Positions 16,580 to 24,702 of a stretch of 32,557 nt of DNA are shown in pieces. The stretch's first letter is position 1. Every line of letters begins with the position of its first letter. Source of the DNA: JBBROH01 sp038229595. Lineage in GTDB: Bacteria; Chloroflexota; Chloroflexia; QHBQ01. Made by a program: the position numbers and the translations under genes. The notes under the pieces are model-generated. The model was given only the letters and a program-made list of their open reading frames with translations. It was not told the origin of the DNA and made no database searches. The stretch covers positions 1-32,557 of the forward strand of contig JBBROH010000020.1 in the NCBI GenBank assembly GCA_038229595.1, written 5' to 3'.

Positions 16580-16873
16580 ACATTAGCTTTGACCGACAAC
16601 TGAATGCCGCCGCGTTCGTACCTGGGCATGAAGGGCGCGCCCGTCCATAACAGGGAGATTAGGCCACCGACTGAGAGCCTGACCAATGCGACCCGCGCCG
16701 AATAACCACCTGGGGAGTAGCAGCCGTCTGACCCGCGCATTTATAGGGTCGCAGAGTGCCTGGCGCACAGCCACCAGCCGCCCACAACGGGCAGCAGGGG
16801 GTTGGCAAAGGGAGTCGAAGTGGAACCGCGTGCCGTTTGGCCGCCTTCGAGCAGCAATCGAAGGCGGCTTTTT
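16580..16873 (+). promoter_or_regulatory. T-box riboswitch leader, probably tRNA-Thr responsive
   Basis: The conserved T-box AAGTGGAACCGCG (about 16818-16830) stands just before an intrinsic terminator and upstream of thrB. In T-boxes the TGGN bulge pairs with the uncharged tRNA acceptor end. The variable base here is A, matching a tRNA with a U discriminator, as found in some tRNA-Thr. A candidate specifier is ACC (Thr) at 16705-16707 in the context GAATAACCACC; this placement is by analogy with other T-boxes and less certain. Uncharged tRNA-Thr would stabilise the antiterminator and let transcription enter thrB-thrC. There is no gene in 16532-16928. Confidence 0.85.
16840..16873 (+). terminator. 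Intrinsic terminator of the T-box leader
   Basis: A perfect 11-bp stem, GCCGCCTTCGA (16840-16850) with TCGAAGGCGGC (16858-16868), has a 7-nt loop and is followed by TTTTT (16869-16873). It lies 55 nt before the thrB start. Confidence 0.9.
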
Positions 16874-16928
16874 GCCGTCCACTTTCCTCCGCTTGCGGGG
16901 CAGGGTGGCAGGGTCAAGGAGGGTTGTG

Positions 16929-17942
16929 ATGAAGAAGGGTCTTGAACTGGCCTACGCAGTGGGCGATGTGAGCCAGTATTCGCCGCCCAACACAGCGCGA
17001 CTGGGGATGCGCCCGCCAGTAAAGGCCGTGACCGTCACCGTGCCAGCGACCAGCGCAAACCTGGGGGCAGGCTTTGATGTGTTTGGGCTGGCTCTGCGCC
17101 TCTACAATACCTTCACCGTCAGCGAGACGGCTGGGGCTGGTGGCATCACGATCAACGGAGCGGCCAAGTCAGAGGGGATCAGCACTGGCGCGGACAACCT
17201 CTTTTACCGCAGCTTCGCCGCCCTCTGCGTGCGGGCCGGGCGCAGCGTGCCAACCGTCAACATCCACATGAACATAGAGATACCGCCCGGTCGCGGCCTG
17301 GGTAGCAGCGCAACTGCGGTCGTCGGCGGCCTGCTGGCGGCCAACCGCTGGCTGGGTGAACCCTTCAGCCGCGAAGACTTGCTGCCCACCGCCATCGAGT
17401 TCGAGGCTGGCAACCACCCTGATAATGTCGCCCCTGCCCTGCTCGGCGGCCTCGTCGTCTGCGCGGGCAGCAAGGAGCAACCCCAGGCGATCAAGGTTCC
17501 CTTCCCCAGCGACCTCAAGGCCGTCCTGTTCATCCCTACCTTCGAGATGGACACCGTCCGTGGCCGAGGGTTGATGCCCGGCCAGTATGCCACCGGCGAT
17601 GTGGTCTTCAGCACTGGGCGGGTCGCCCTCTTTCTGGCAGCATTGCAGAGCCGCGACTACAGCCGCTTGCAGACTGCTATGCAGGATAGATTGCACCAAC
17701 CCTACCGCACCGCGCTCTTTCCTGCCATGCCCGACATCATTGCGGCAGCGTTGGCCGCGGGTGCCGTCGGTGCTTCACTCTCTGGCGGTGGCAGCACGAT
17801 CCTCGCCCTCGCCAATCGACGGCACGACGTGATCGCCAGCGCAATGAGCAGAGCCGCCGCCGAAAGCGGGGTGGAGGGCAGCAGCCGCATCCTTAACATC
17901 GCGGTTGGTGGCGCAAAGGTGATCGCCGAACGAGCGGCCTGA
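16929..17942 (+). CDS. thrB: Homoserine kinase
   Basis: It phosphorylates L-homoserine with ATP, the step before threonine synthase. It is a cytoplasmic GHMP kinase. VPATSANLGAGFD (38-50) is the N-terminal family signature and IPPGRGLGSSATA (118-130) is the phosphate-binding loop; a late glycine-rich SLSGGGSTI segment completes the fold. The 337 residues include about 27 more at the N-terminus than usual. ATG 16929 is chosen because AAGGAGGG lies 5 nt upstream; a shorter start at 17007 (MRPPVK) has no comparable site. thrC begins 31 nt after the stop, so the two form an operon under the T-box leader. No homoserine dehydrogenase gene is adjacent. Confidence 0.94.
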   Translation: MKKGLELAYAVGDVSQYSPPNTARLGMRPPVKAVTVTVPATSANLGAGFDVFGLALRLYNTFTVSETAGAGGITINGAAKSEGISTGADNLFYRSFAALCVRAGRSVPTVNIHMNIEIPPGRGLGSSATAVVGGLLAANRWLGEPFSREDLLPTAIEFEAGNHPDNVAPALLGGLVVCAGSKEQPQAIKVPFPSDLKAVLFIPTFEMDTVRGRGLMPGQYATGDVVFSTGRVALFLAALQSRDYSRLQTAMQDRLHQPYRTALFPAMPDIIAAALAAGAVGASLSGGGSTILALANRRHDVIASAMSRAAAESGVEGSSRILNIAVGGAKVIAERAA

Positions 17943-17973
17943 TCGTAGCTAGCAAGCAAACAGGAGAAGGATC

Positions 17974-19314
17974 ATGGGCAATGTTATGGAGCAGATTGGG
18001 CAGGAACAGGCAGCCGCTGAGCCGCAAGCTGCGAACTACAAGCTACGCTGTGTGGCTTGCGCTACCTGCTACCCGGCAGGCGAGTTGCGCTACCGTTGCG
18101 CGTGCGGCGAAGTGCTGGAAGTCGCCTACCCGCAACTGCCTGCGCTGACCGCCGCCGAGGTAGATGCACGCTGGGCTAGCCGCAGCTTCCCCTACCAGAG
18201 CGGGGTTTGGCGATACCGCGAACTGGTACTGCCGGTCGCCAACGCGCACATCGTCAGCAAGCCAGAGGGCAATACCAACCTCTACAACGTAGGTAGCGAC
18301 CAGCACAGCGGTGAGCGGCGGGTGGGAGAGTTCGCCGACATCGCGCAGTTGTGGCTCAAGCACGAGGGGGAGAACCCAACCGGCAGCTTCAAGGATCGCG
18401 GCATGACGGCGGGCGTGTCTCAGGCGGTGGCGATTGGCGCAAGGGCAGTGGCCTGCGCTTCCACCGGCAACACCTCGGCCAGCCTCGCCAGTTATGCGGC
18501 CAAAGCCGGGCTGCGCTGCTTCGTCTTCATCCCCGCTGGCAAGACTGCGTTTGGCAAGCTAGCCCAGGCTCTAGCCTACGGTGCGGTGACAATGCAGGTG
18601 GCAGGCGACTTCGATGCGGCGATGGGCCTGGTACAGCAGGTAGCGAACGAGCTTGGGGTTTACCTGCTCAATTCGATCAACCCCTTCCGTATCGAGGGGC
18701 AGAAGACAATCGCCTACGAACTGATGCAACAGCTTGGCTGGCAGGTACCAGACTGGATCGTGCTACCCGCTGGCAACCTGGGTAACACGGCGGCGGTGGG
18801 CGGGGCTTGCCGCGATATGTTGCAGCTTGGCTGGATCGACCGCCTGCCGCGCATCGCCGCGATCCAGGCTGCTGGGGCCGCCCCCTTCTACGCCAGCTAC
18901 CAGACTGCTTTTGCCGAGCGGCACACGGTCAGTGCGAAGACGCTAGCGACGGCAATCCAGATTGGTAACCCGGTCAGCTACCTGCGCGCCCGCGAAGTAA
19001 TCCGCAGCCACAACGGGGTGGTTGCCAGCGTCAGCGACGAGGCGATCATGCAGGCGAAGGCGGTAGTAGACGCAGTGGGCATCGGCTGCGAACCAGCTTC
19101 TGCTGCCAGCGTCGCTGGGGCGCGCCTGTTGCGCCAACAGGGGGTGATCGGCGCGAACGAGCGGGTCGCCTGCATCCTAACCGGCCACCTGCTCAAGGAC
19201 GCAGAGGCAGTGATTAACTACCATCTTGAAGGCGACAACCCAGGCGCGAACCGCCCGCTGCCAGTTGAAGCGAGCATGGCGGCGGTGGCCGGGACGATTA
19301 GCCGCTATCTCTAG
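17974..19314 (+). CDS. thrC: Threonine synthase
   Basis: This PLP enzyme converts O-phosphohomoserine to threonine. ENPTGSFKDRG holds the Schiff-base lysine K140, ASTGNTSAS is the phosphate-binding part of the fold II PLP site, and PAGNLGNTAAVGG is a later cofactor loop. The N-terminus carries Cys26, 29, 32, 42 and 44, a zinc-ribbon-like element seen in many threonine synthases of this class. At 446 aa it is somewhat longer than the usual 350-420. AGGAGAAGG lies just before the ATG. It is the second gene of the T-box-controlled operon. Confidence 0.95.
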   Translation: MGNVMEQIGQEQAAAEPQAANYKLRCVACATCYPAGELRYRCACGEVLEVAYPQLPALTAAEVDARWASRSFPYQSGVWRYRELVLPVANAHIVSKPEGNTNLYNVGSDQHSGERRVGEFADIAQLWLKHEGENPTGSFKDRGMTAGVSQAVAIGARAVACASTGNTSASLASYAAKAGLRCFVFIPAGKTAFGKLAQALAYGAVTMQVAGDFDAAMGLVQQVANELGVYLLNSINPFRIEGQKTIAYELMQQLGWQVPDWIVLPAGNLGNTAAVGGACRDMLQLGWIDRLPRIAAIQAAGAAPFYASYQTAFAERHTVSAKTLATAIQIGNPVSYLRAREVIRSHNGVVASVSDEAIMQAKAVVDAVGIGCEPASAASVAGARLLRQQGVIGANERVACILTGHLLKDAEAVINYHLEGDNPGANRPLPVEASMAAVAGTISRYL

Positions 19315-19372
19315 CCCTTTGCTGAAACAAACCCGCCCTTTATCTTCTCACATAATTATAGCGATCCAACCT

Positions 19373-19394
19373 CCCCATTCGGTGTATAATGGGG
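19373..19394 (+). promoter_or_regulatory. -10 element inside a 7-bp palindrome upstream of the ABC exporter
   Basis: A perfect TATAAT (19385-19390) overlaps the right arm of the inverted repeat CCCCATT (19373-19379) / AATGGGG (19388-19394). I see no good -35 box at the proper distance. The palindrome over the -10 would be a natural repressor site. Confidence 0.45.
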
Positions 19395-19432
19395 TAACAA
19401 GATGATCAGCTAACGAAGCAAAGGCGGGCTTG

Positions 19433-21457
19433 ATGAACGACGAAATGGTGAAGCAAGACGAACTGACCGAGCAAGAGCAGGCAAAGCAGCAGGCAAAGCA
19501 ACAGCAGCCACAAACGAGCGGCCTCTTTGGGGCGATGAGTGCGCTGACGGGCGGCGGGCGCGAGCGGGCGAAAGACAAGGAGAAGGAGAAGGATGCTCCC
19601 GCCCGCGTTCCCCTCAGCCGAGGCAAGCTGATCGGCACTTACCGCCGCCTGTTCGCCTACGTGCGGCCCTACTTCGGCAGGATGGCTGTAGCTATTGTGC
19701 TTATGATCGGCGGCTCGCTGGTCACGCTGGCGGTGCCGCAGGGTTTGGGCAAGGTGATCGATACTGTCTTCGTTGACCGTAGCGGTAGCGCACTAAATGC
19801 CGTTACCCTGCTACTTGTTGGCCTGTTCGTCTTGCAGAGCGCACTCACCCTCGGCCAAACCTACCTGCTAGCCTACGTCGCAGAGCGTGTCTTCGCCAAT
19901 ATGCGCTTCGACATCTTCAAGCACTTGCAGAAGCTGGATTTGCGCTTCTACAACAACAACCGCACGGGCGAGATCATTTCGCGCCTGACCAACGATGTGG
20001 TGAAGGTGCAGGCGGCGATCACCAACAACCTCGTTACCCTGATCACCCAGTTGATCACCCTGGTCGGTGGCGTGGCGATCATCCTGTTCACCAACTGGCG
20101 GCTGGCCCTGGTGATCCTTGTGCTGGTGCCGATCATCGTGGCGGTGGCAATTGTCTTCGGTGGCCGCGTCCGCAAGCTATCGGACAAGACGCAGAAGGCG
20201 GTTGGCGAGGCGACAGTGGTGGTCGAGGAGGTGTTGACCAACATCCGCACGGTCAAGGCCTTCGCCAACGAGGATTTTGAGACGCGCCGCTTTGGCGGCA
20301 GCGTGGATAAGGTCTTCAGCCTGGCAATGAGCCGCGTGCGGATGACTGCCATCTTCGTGCCGCTGATCACCTTCGTTGCCTTCGGCTCCATCGCCGCTGT
20401 CCTCTGGTTCGGTGGTCAGGAGGTGCTGGCCGGGAGGTTGACGGCGGGCCAACTAGTCTCCTTCATCGTCACCATGTTCATTGTGATCGGCCCGATCTCC
20501 AGTCTGGCTACCCTCTACACCCAGTTGCAGGAGGCAATGGCCTCGGCAGACCGCGTGTTCGAGATACTTGACGCACAGGCAGACATCAAGGACGCACCTA
20601 ACGCCCCCGCCCTGCCCCCCGTGCGCGGCGCACTCGCCTTCGAGCGGGTCAGCTTCGCCTACCGCGACAGCACGCCGGAGGGCGGCAGCTTGGGCGAGGT
20701 AGGCAAGCGCAAGCTGAACAGCGGCAAGGACGACGAGGACAGCTTCGGCCCACCGATCCTGGTTGACCTCAGTTGGCAGGCCGCCCCAGGGCAGGTAGTT
20801 GCCCTGGTCGGGCCGAGCGGCGCAGGCAAGACGACGGTCGCCAACCTGATCCCCCGCTTCTACGACCCCACCAGCGGGCGGATCACTGTGGACGGCTACG
20901 ACATCAAGGGGGTACAGAGCCACAGCCTGCGCGCCCAACTGGCTATCGTGCCGCAGGAAGCAGCCCTGTTCGGCGGCACCATCCGCGAAAATATCACCTA
21001 CGGCAGGCTTGAGGCGACAGACGCGGAGATTGTAGCGGCAGCCCAGGCAGCTAACGCCCACGAGTTTATCAGCAGCTTCCCCGAAGGCTACGAGTCGGTG
21101 GTCGGCGAACGGGGGGTCAAGCTCTCTGGCGGCCAGAAGCAGCGCATCGCCATTGCCCGCGCCATCCTGCGAGACCCACGCATCCTGATTCTGGACGAGG
21201 CGACCAGCAGCCTGGACAACGAGTCGGAGCATCTGGTGCAAGAGGCTCTGGATCGGCTGATGAAGGGACGGACCACGCTGGTGATCGCCCACCGCCTGAC
21301 CACGATTGAGAAGGCGGACAAAATCTTGGTGCTAGAGCGTGGTCGGCTGATCGAAGAAGGCACCCACCACCAACTGATGCAGCGCGAGGGTCTCTACTAC
21401 CGCCTCTACACCCGCGACTTCGCCGAGGAAGCGGTGGCGGTAGCGGCGTTAGGCTAG
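19433..21457 (+). CDS. ABC exporter, membrane domain fused to ATPase (674 aa)
   Basis: It is a half-transporter of the multidrug or lipid exporter (MsbA/BmrA) type that works as a dimer. Residues 1-62 are hydrophilic and rich in Gln and Lys, longer than normal. Residues about 75-360 hold the six membrane helices. The ATPase domain has Walker A GPSGAGKT (460-467), signature LSGGQ (564-568), Walker B ILILDEA (584-590) and switch His620. About 27 charged residues (412-440) are inserted between the first strands of the ATPase domain. The substrate cannot be deduced. ATG 19433 is preceded only by a weak AAGGCGGG, and a TTG immediately before it is possible. It is transcribed alone and faces the convergent kinase-like gene. 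Confidence 0.9.
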   Translation: MNDEMVKQDELTEQEQAKQQAKQQQPQTSGLFGAMSALTGGGRERAKDKEKEKDAPARVPLSRGKLIGTYRRLFAYVRPYFGRMAVAIVLMIGGSLVTLAVPQGLGKVIDTVFVDRSGSALNAVTLLLVGLFVLQSALTLGQTYLLAYVAERVFANMRFDIFKHLQKLDLRFYNNNRTGEIISRLTNDVVKVQAAITNNLVTLITQLITLVGGVAIILFTNWRLALVILVLVPIIVAVAIVFGGRVRKLSDKTQKAVGEATVVVEEVLTNIRTVKAFANEDFETRRFGGSVDKVFSLAMSRVRMTAIFVPLITFVAFGSIAAVLWFGGQEVLAGRLTAGQLVSFIVTMFIVIGPISSLATLYTQLQEAMASADRVFEILDAQADIKDAPNAPALPPVRGALAFERVSFAYRDSTPEGGSLGEVGKRKLNSGKDDEDSFGPPILVDLSWQAAPGQVVALVGPSGAGKTTVANLIPRFYDPTSGRITVDGYDIKGVQSHSLRAQLAIVPQEAALFGGTIRENITYGRLEATDAEIVAAAQAANAHEFISSFPEGYESVVGERGVKLSGGQKQRIAIARAILRDPRILILDEATSSLDNESEHLVQEALDRLMKGRTTLVIAHRLTTIEKADKILVLERGRLIEEGTHHQLMQREGLYYRLYTRDFAEEAVAVAALG

Positions 21458-21472
21458 CCACCCACCTACGAG

Positions 21473-21507
21473 CCACGCTGCTCACCCCCATTGAGGGAGC
21501 AGCGTGG
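21473..21507. terminator. Hairpin between convergent genes
   Basis: CCACGCTGCTC (21473-21483) and GAGCAGCGTGG (21497-21507) form a perfect 11-bp stem with a 13-nt loop, between the ends of two convergent genes. It lacks a T-run on either side, so it would be a factor-assisted or processing hairpin acting in both directions. Confidence 0.5.
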
Positions 21508-21516
21508 TTCCGCTGC

Positions 21517-22617
21517 TCAACCCAGGTGCGGCACCCCTGCTAGCAGCAAGCCCACCAGCAAGCCTACCAGCAGCAGCGCGAGACTGACCAACAACAGGGG
21601 TCTCCGCCGCAAATCGCTAGCTTTTAGGGCGCGGGTGGGCAGGGCTGGCCCCTTCACGTAGTTGGCGGGCCGGGGGACTACCACGCGGGGTTCGGCGCGC
21701 GGCGGCGGGTGCTGGGAGAGCGACACTTTGTTTAGCTGGGTAGTCGGGGGCGCGGAGCGACGGGCGCGCTGGGCGGCGGCGGCACTGTACCAGGGGATGA
21801 AGAAGTCGCGCAGGGCAGCAGCGAACTCGACCATGCTCTGGTAACGCCCAGTAGCTTCCTTCGCAGTGGCCTGGGCTACGATAGCCACCAGTTCGGCGGG
21901 CAGTTGTGGTCGTAGACGAGCCAGCGACGGCGGTTGGCGGAGCAAATGCTGCTGCACCAGGCTGCCAGCATCTCCCTTGAAGGCGGCCTGCCCCGCAAGC
22001 ATCTCGTAGAGGATCAGGCCGAGAGCGTAGATGTCTGCGCTGGGGGTGAACGCGTCGCCGCGCACCAGTTCGGGGGCGAGGTAGGCAGGGTTGCCGTACA
22101 GCTTGCTGATATCCAGCAAGGGGTCTGGCTGAAGCGAGCGGATCGGGGCGGCCAGGCCAAAGTCGGTCAGCAGTACGCTGCCGCTGCGAGGCAACAGGAT
22201 GTTGCTGGGCTTCAGGTTGGCGTGGCCCACCCCCAGCCCGTGGGCATAGGCGAGGCTGTCGGCAGCAGTGGTTGCCACCCGCACCGCCTGCTCTACGGTG
22301 ATCGGCTGGCCGAGGTCAAGCTGCTGCAAGTGCGGCAACGGCTTGTAGTCACTGACGATGTAGTAGTAGGCAATCGCGCTGCTGAACTCGCGCACTGGCA
22401 CGATGCCAGGGTGCTGTAGCTGGCGGGCCGCCGCCACTGCCTGCCGCACGCGAGCCAACAACTCAGGGTCAGCCCTGCTAGCCTCGTTCAGCAGCTTGAG
22501 GGCGACCACCTGACCACTGCGGAGGTCACTGGCACGCCAGAGTGTGCCGAGCCTGCCAGCCCCGCCACAGTCCAGCAAACGCCAGCGTCCAATTAGTTTG
22601 TTGCGATCTGCATCCAC
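21517..22617 (-). CDS. Membrane-anchored kinase-like protein with a changed catalytic loop (366 aa)
   Basis: The fold of a Hanks-type kinase is complete: a glycine loop near residues 18-27, VALKLL with K41, DFG at 152-154, APE at 181-183, and a DIYALGLILYEML helix. The catalytic loop, however, reads GHANLKPSN instead of HRDLKPSN, so the catalytic Asp is Asn134. Such a protein would be a pseudokinase or a very weak enzyme. Residues about 339-361 are one membrane helix, placing the kinase-like domain in the cytoplasm with almost nothing outside, so there is no PASTA or other sensor domain. The start is GTG 22617, with GAGG only 1 nt away and a TAGAAT box 6 nt upstream, which suggests a leaderless message. 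It lies at the end of a leftward gene run, 54 nt after the permease gene. Confidence 0.85.
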   Translation of the reverse strand: MDADRNKLIGRWRLLDCGGAGRLGTLWRASDLRSGQVVALKLLNEASRADPELLARVRQAVAAARQLQHPGIVPVREFSSAIAYYYIVSDYKPLPHLQQLDLGQPITVEQAVRVATTAADSLAYAHGLGVGHANLKPSNILLPRSGSVLLTDFGLAAPIRSLQPDPLLDISKLYGNPAYLAPELVRGDAFTPSADIYALGLILYEMLAGQAAFKGDAGSLVQQHLLRQPPSLARLRPQLPAELVAIVAQATAKEATGRYQSMVEFAAALRDFFIPWYSAAAAQRARRSAPPTTQLNKVSLSQHPPPRAEPRVVVPRPANYVKGPALPTRALKASDLRRRPLLLVSLALLLVGLLVGLLLAGVPHLG

Positions 22618-22623
22618 GCCTCT

Positions 22624-22629
22624 ATTCTA
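22624..22629 (-). promoter_or_regulatory. -10 box of a probable leaderless transcript
   Basis: TAGAAT on the minus strand ends 6 nt before the GTG start, so transcription would begin at or next to the first codon. The -35 region is poor. Confidence 0.4.
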
Positions 22630-22671
22630 TCACATCTGCACGCAACTTGCACACTCGCACACCAACTTGAG

Positions 22672-23664
22672 CTAGATCGTCCAAACCCGATCATCGCCAC
22701 TGCTCAGCCGCAAGGTGGGGCTGCAAGCTAATCGCCCCTTCGTATTGACGATGATCACCCCGGTGAGGGCAACCGCCCCGCCCAGCAGGGCGAGCAGCGG
22801 CGGCACTTCAGCCAGCCAGAGCCAGGCGATCAGGGTGGCAAGCGGCGGCACCAGGTAGAGGAAGCTGACCGTGCGGCTGGCAGTCAGCTTCGCCAACACC
22901 AGCGTCCAGGTAACATAGGCCAGGGCCGCTGGGAAGATACCCAGGTACAGACCAGCAGCGGTCGCCCCAGGGTCGGCGGTCGGTAGCCTGCCGAGCAGCT
23001 CGGGCAGGAAAACCAGCATGAACAGCGTCCCCGCCCAGATGCCATAGGAGGTCATCTGCAACGCGCTGTACTTCTTCAGCAGCGGCTTCTGCAAGACAAA
23101 GTAGAGGCTACCGCTGAAGGCCGCCAGCAGAATGAGTAGCGCGTTAGGGTCGAAGCGGAAGCCTTCGGGCTTGCTGAGGGAGATGATCGTCACCCCGATG
23201 AAGCTGACAATAATCCCCACCCAGCCCCACACCTTCAGCCGCTCACCGAGCAGGACGGTAGCAAGCAAGGCAGTGAAGATCGGCGAGGCGTTGATCAGGA
23301 AGCTAGCTGGCCCGGCTGGTACGCTAACTTCGCCATAGTTGAGGGCGACGTGGTAGACGGTGATGCCAACGAAGCCGAGCGGTAGCAGCCGCAGCCAGTC
23401 GCGCAGGGGCGGCAACGACATCCTGGTGATCGCGGCATAGACCGCCAGGGCCGCCGATGCGGTGAGGAAGCGGAGCAAGGCGAGGCTACCCGGCTGGTAG
23501 CCCCCAGGGTGGGTGCTGCTCGCCAGCCCCGCCCGGATCGCAGCGAACGCACTGGCCCACAGCACAATGGTGATCAGGATGAACATAAGGGTGCGTCCGT
23601 CGAGGGTGGCGGCGGGGTCAGGCTTGATCGCTGCTGCCTGCTTTGCTTCTCCTTTAACCTGCAT
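22672..23664 (-). CDS. EamA/DMT family permease (330 aa)
   Basis: This is a ten-helix transporter of the drug/metabolite superfamily, built from two five-helix EamA repeats. Hydrophobic segments begin at TLMFILITIVLWASAFAAI, and conserved features include the WASAF helix, a PAGPASFLINASPIFTALL segment ending the first repeat, and a WLAEVPPLLALLGGAVALTG segment near the end. Substrates of this group are amino acids or metabolites and cannot be predicted here. The start is uncertain: ATG 23664 (MQVKGEAK) has no Shine-Dalgarno upstream and lies in a 13-bp tandem duplication. An in-frame start at 23712 is equally unsupported. It lies 62 nt downstream of the dehydrogenase. Confidence 0.85.
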   Translation of the reverse strand: MQVKGEAKQAAAIKPDPAATLDGRTLMFILITIVLWASAFAAIRAGLASSTHPGGYQPGSLALLRFLTASAALAVYAAITRMSLPPLRDWLRLLPLGFVGITVYHVALNYGEVSVPAGPASFLINASPIFTALLATVLLGERLKVWGWVGIIVSFIGVTIISLSKPEGFRFDPNALLILLAAFSGSLYFVLQKPLLKKYSALQMTSYGIWAGTLFMLVFLPELLGRLPTADPGATAAGLYLGIFPAALAYVTWTLVLAKLTASRTVSFLYLVPPLATLIAWLWLAEVPPLLALLGGAVALTGVIIVNTKGRLACSPTLRLSSGDDRVWTI

Positions 23665-23681
23665 TGAAAACCTGCATTGAA
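23656..23681. repeat. Perfect 13-bp tandem duplication over the permease start codon
   Basis: AACCTGCATTGAA occurs at 23656-23668 and 23669-23681. On the minus strand each copy carries ATGCAGGTT. The second ATG is out of frame and opens a 7-codon mini-ORF ending in a TAA that overlaps the beginning of the permease frame. Confidence 0.9.
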
Positions 23682-23726
23682 GCCTGTAACTTTCTATCAT
23701 CTGCCTGAGCAATGACTGCGGCCAGT

Positions 23727-24702
23727 TTAGTAGCCCGCCCGCTTGTCCACTACGTTGCGTAGCGGCTCGCCAGCGGCAAAGCGGTAGTAGTTTTCGATAA
23801 ACAGGTCAATTGCCCGCTGCTGTACCTGTGGCGAACTCCAGGTCAGGTGCGGGGTGAGGATCAGGCGGCTGGCCGGGCAAGCTGTAGAGCGGGTGGCTGC
23901 TGGGTAGCGGCTCCTCGGCAAAAGCGTCGAGGGCAGCCCCAGCGATCTGCCCAGCTTGCAGAGCAGCCAGCAACGCCACCTCGTCCACGATCTCGCCACG
24001 GGCGATATTGAGCAGCCAGGCCGTCGGCTTCATTCGGGCCAGGGTGGGCGCGTCGAAGGCGTGGCGGGTGTCATTGGTCAGCGGCAAGCAGATCGCCACA
24101 TAGTCGGCCTCGGCCAGCTTCGCCCGCCACGCCTCGGCACCGCTGACAAGCTCCACCCCGGCGATCTGCGCCCGCTGCTGGCTGCCGCTGCTAGCAGCGA
24201 TCACCCGCAGCCCGAAGGGGAGGGCGCGCTTCGCCACCTCCTGTCCAATCGCCCCATAGCCGACGATCAGCAGCGTCTTGTCACTCAACTCCTGTAGCTT
24301 GAGGTCGTCAGCCCAGCGATGTTCAGCCTGGGCTGCCAGCAACTCTGGCACCCGCTTGGCCGCCAGCAGAATGTAGGTGATCACCCACTCGGCGATGGGG
24401 ATGGCGTGTACGCCGCTAGAGTTGGTGAGGATCACCTCGCTCTCTACCAGGGCGGGAAAGAGTACCTGATCCAGGCCAGCGGAGGGGGTGTGCATCCACT
24501 TCAGCCCTTTCGCCTGCTCAAAGACGCGCTCGCTGGTCTGCTTCGGCGACCACCAGCGCAGGAAGATAGCTGCGTCGCTGAGGTCGGCAGCGGCCTGCCC
24601 CGCCTCGTCTACGCTAATGAACTGCACGGCGGGCAAGGCAGCACGTAGGCGGGCGAACAGCTTGCTCTCGGCTAGGGTCCAGGTGACAATCACTTTATCC
24701 AC
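23727..24702 (-). CDS. D-2-hydroxyacid dehydrogenase, one-base frameshift near the C-terminus
   Basis: The family reduces 2-keto acids or oxidises 2-hydroxy acids with NAD(P). GYGAIG (148-153) is the dinucleotide-binding loop, NIARGE holds catalytic Arg235, and the segment ending EEPLPSSHPLYSLP holds the catalytic Glu near 264. After residue 276 this frame turns into unrelated sequence. The next frame continues ASRLILTPHLTWSSP, with the catalytic His, to the stop at 23727. Removing one base from GGG at 23875-23877 (CCC in the coding strand) restores a 324-residue protein of normal length. Unrepaired, the product loses its active-site His. GTG 24702 is chosen because GGGAG lies 5 nt upstream. 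It overlaps the end of maf by 8 nt (24695-24702), which implies one transcript. The substrate is unknown. Confidence 0.85.

Noticed and set aside
16686..16928. In-frame upstream extension of thrB to an ATG at 16686
   Set aside because: It would translate the T-box and terminator. ATG 16929 has a strong ribosome site.
19331..19430. Imperfect inverted pair CCCGCCCTTT / AAAGGCGGG around the thrC-ABC gap
   Set aside because: The arms differ by one base and are 80 nt apart; no terminator or element structure.
20453..21292. 279-aa minus-strand open frame inside the ABC exporter
   Set aside because: Mirror of the ATPase domain; no family features and no ribosome site.
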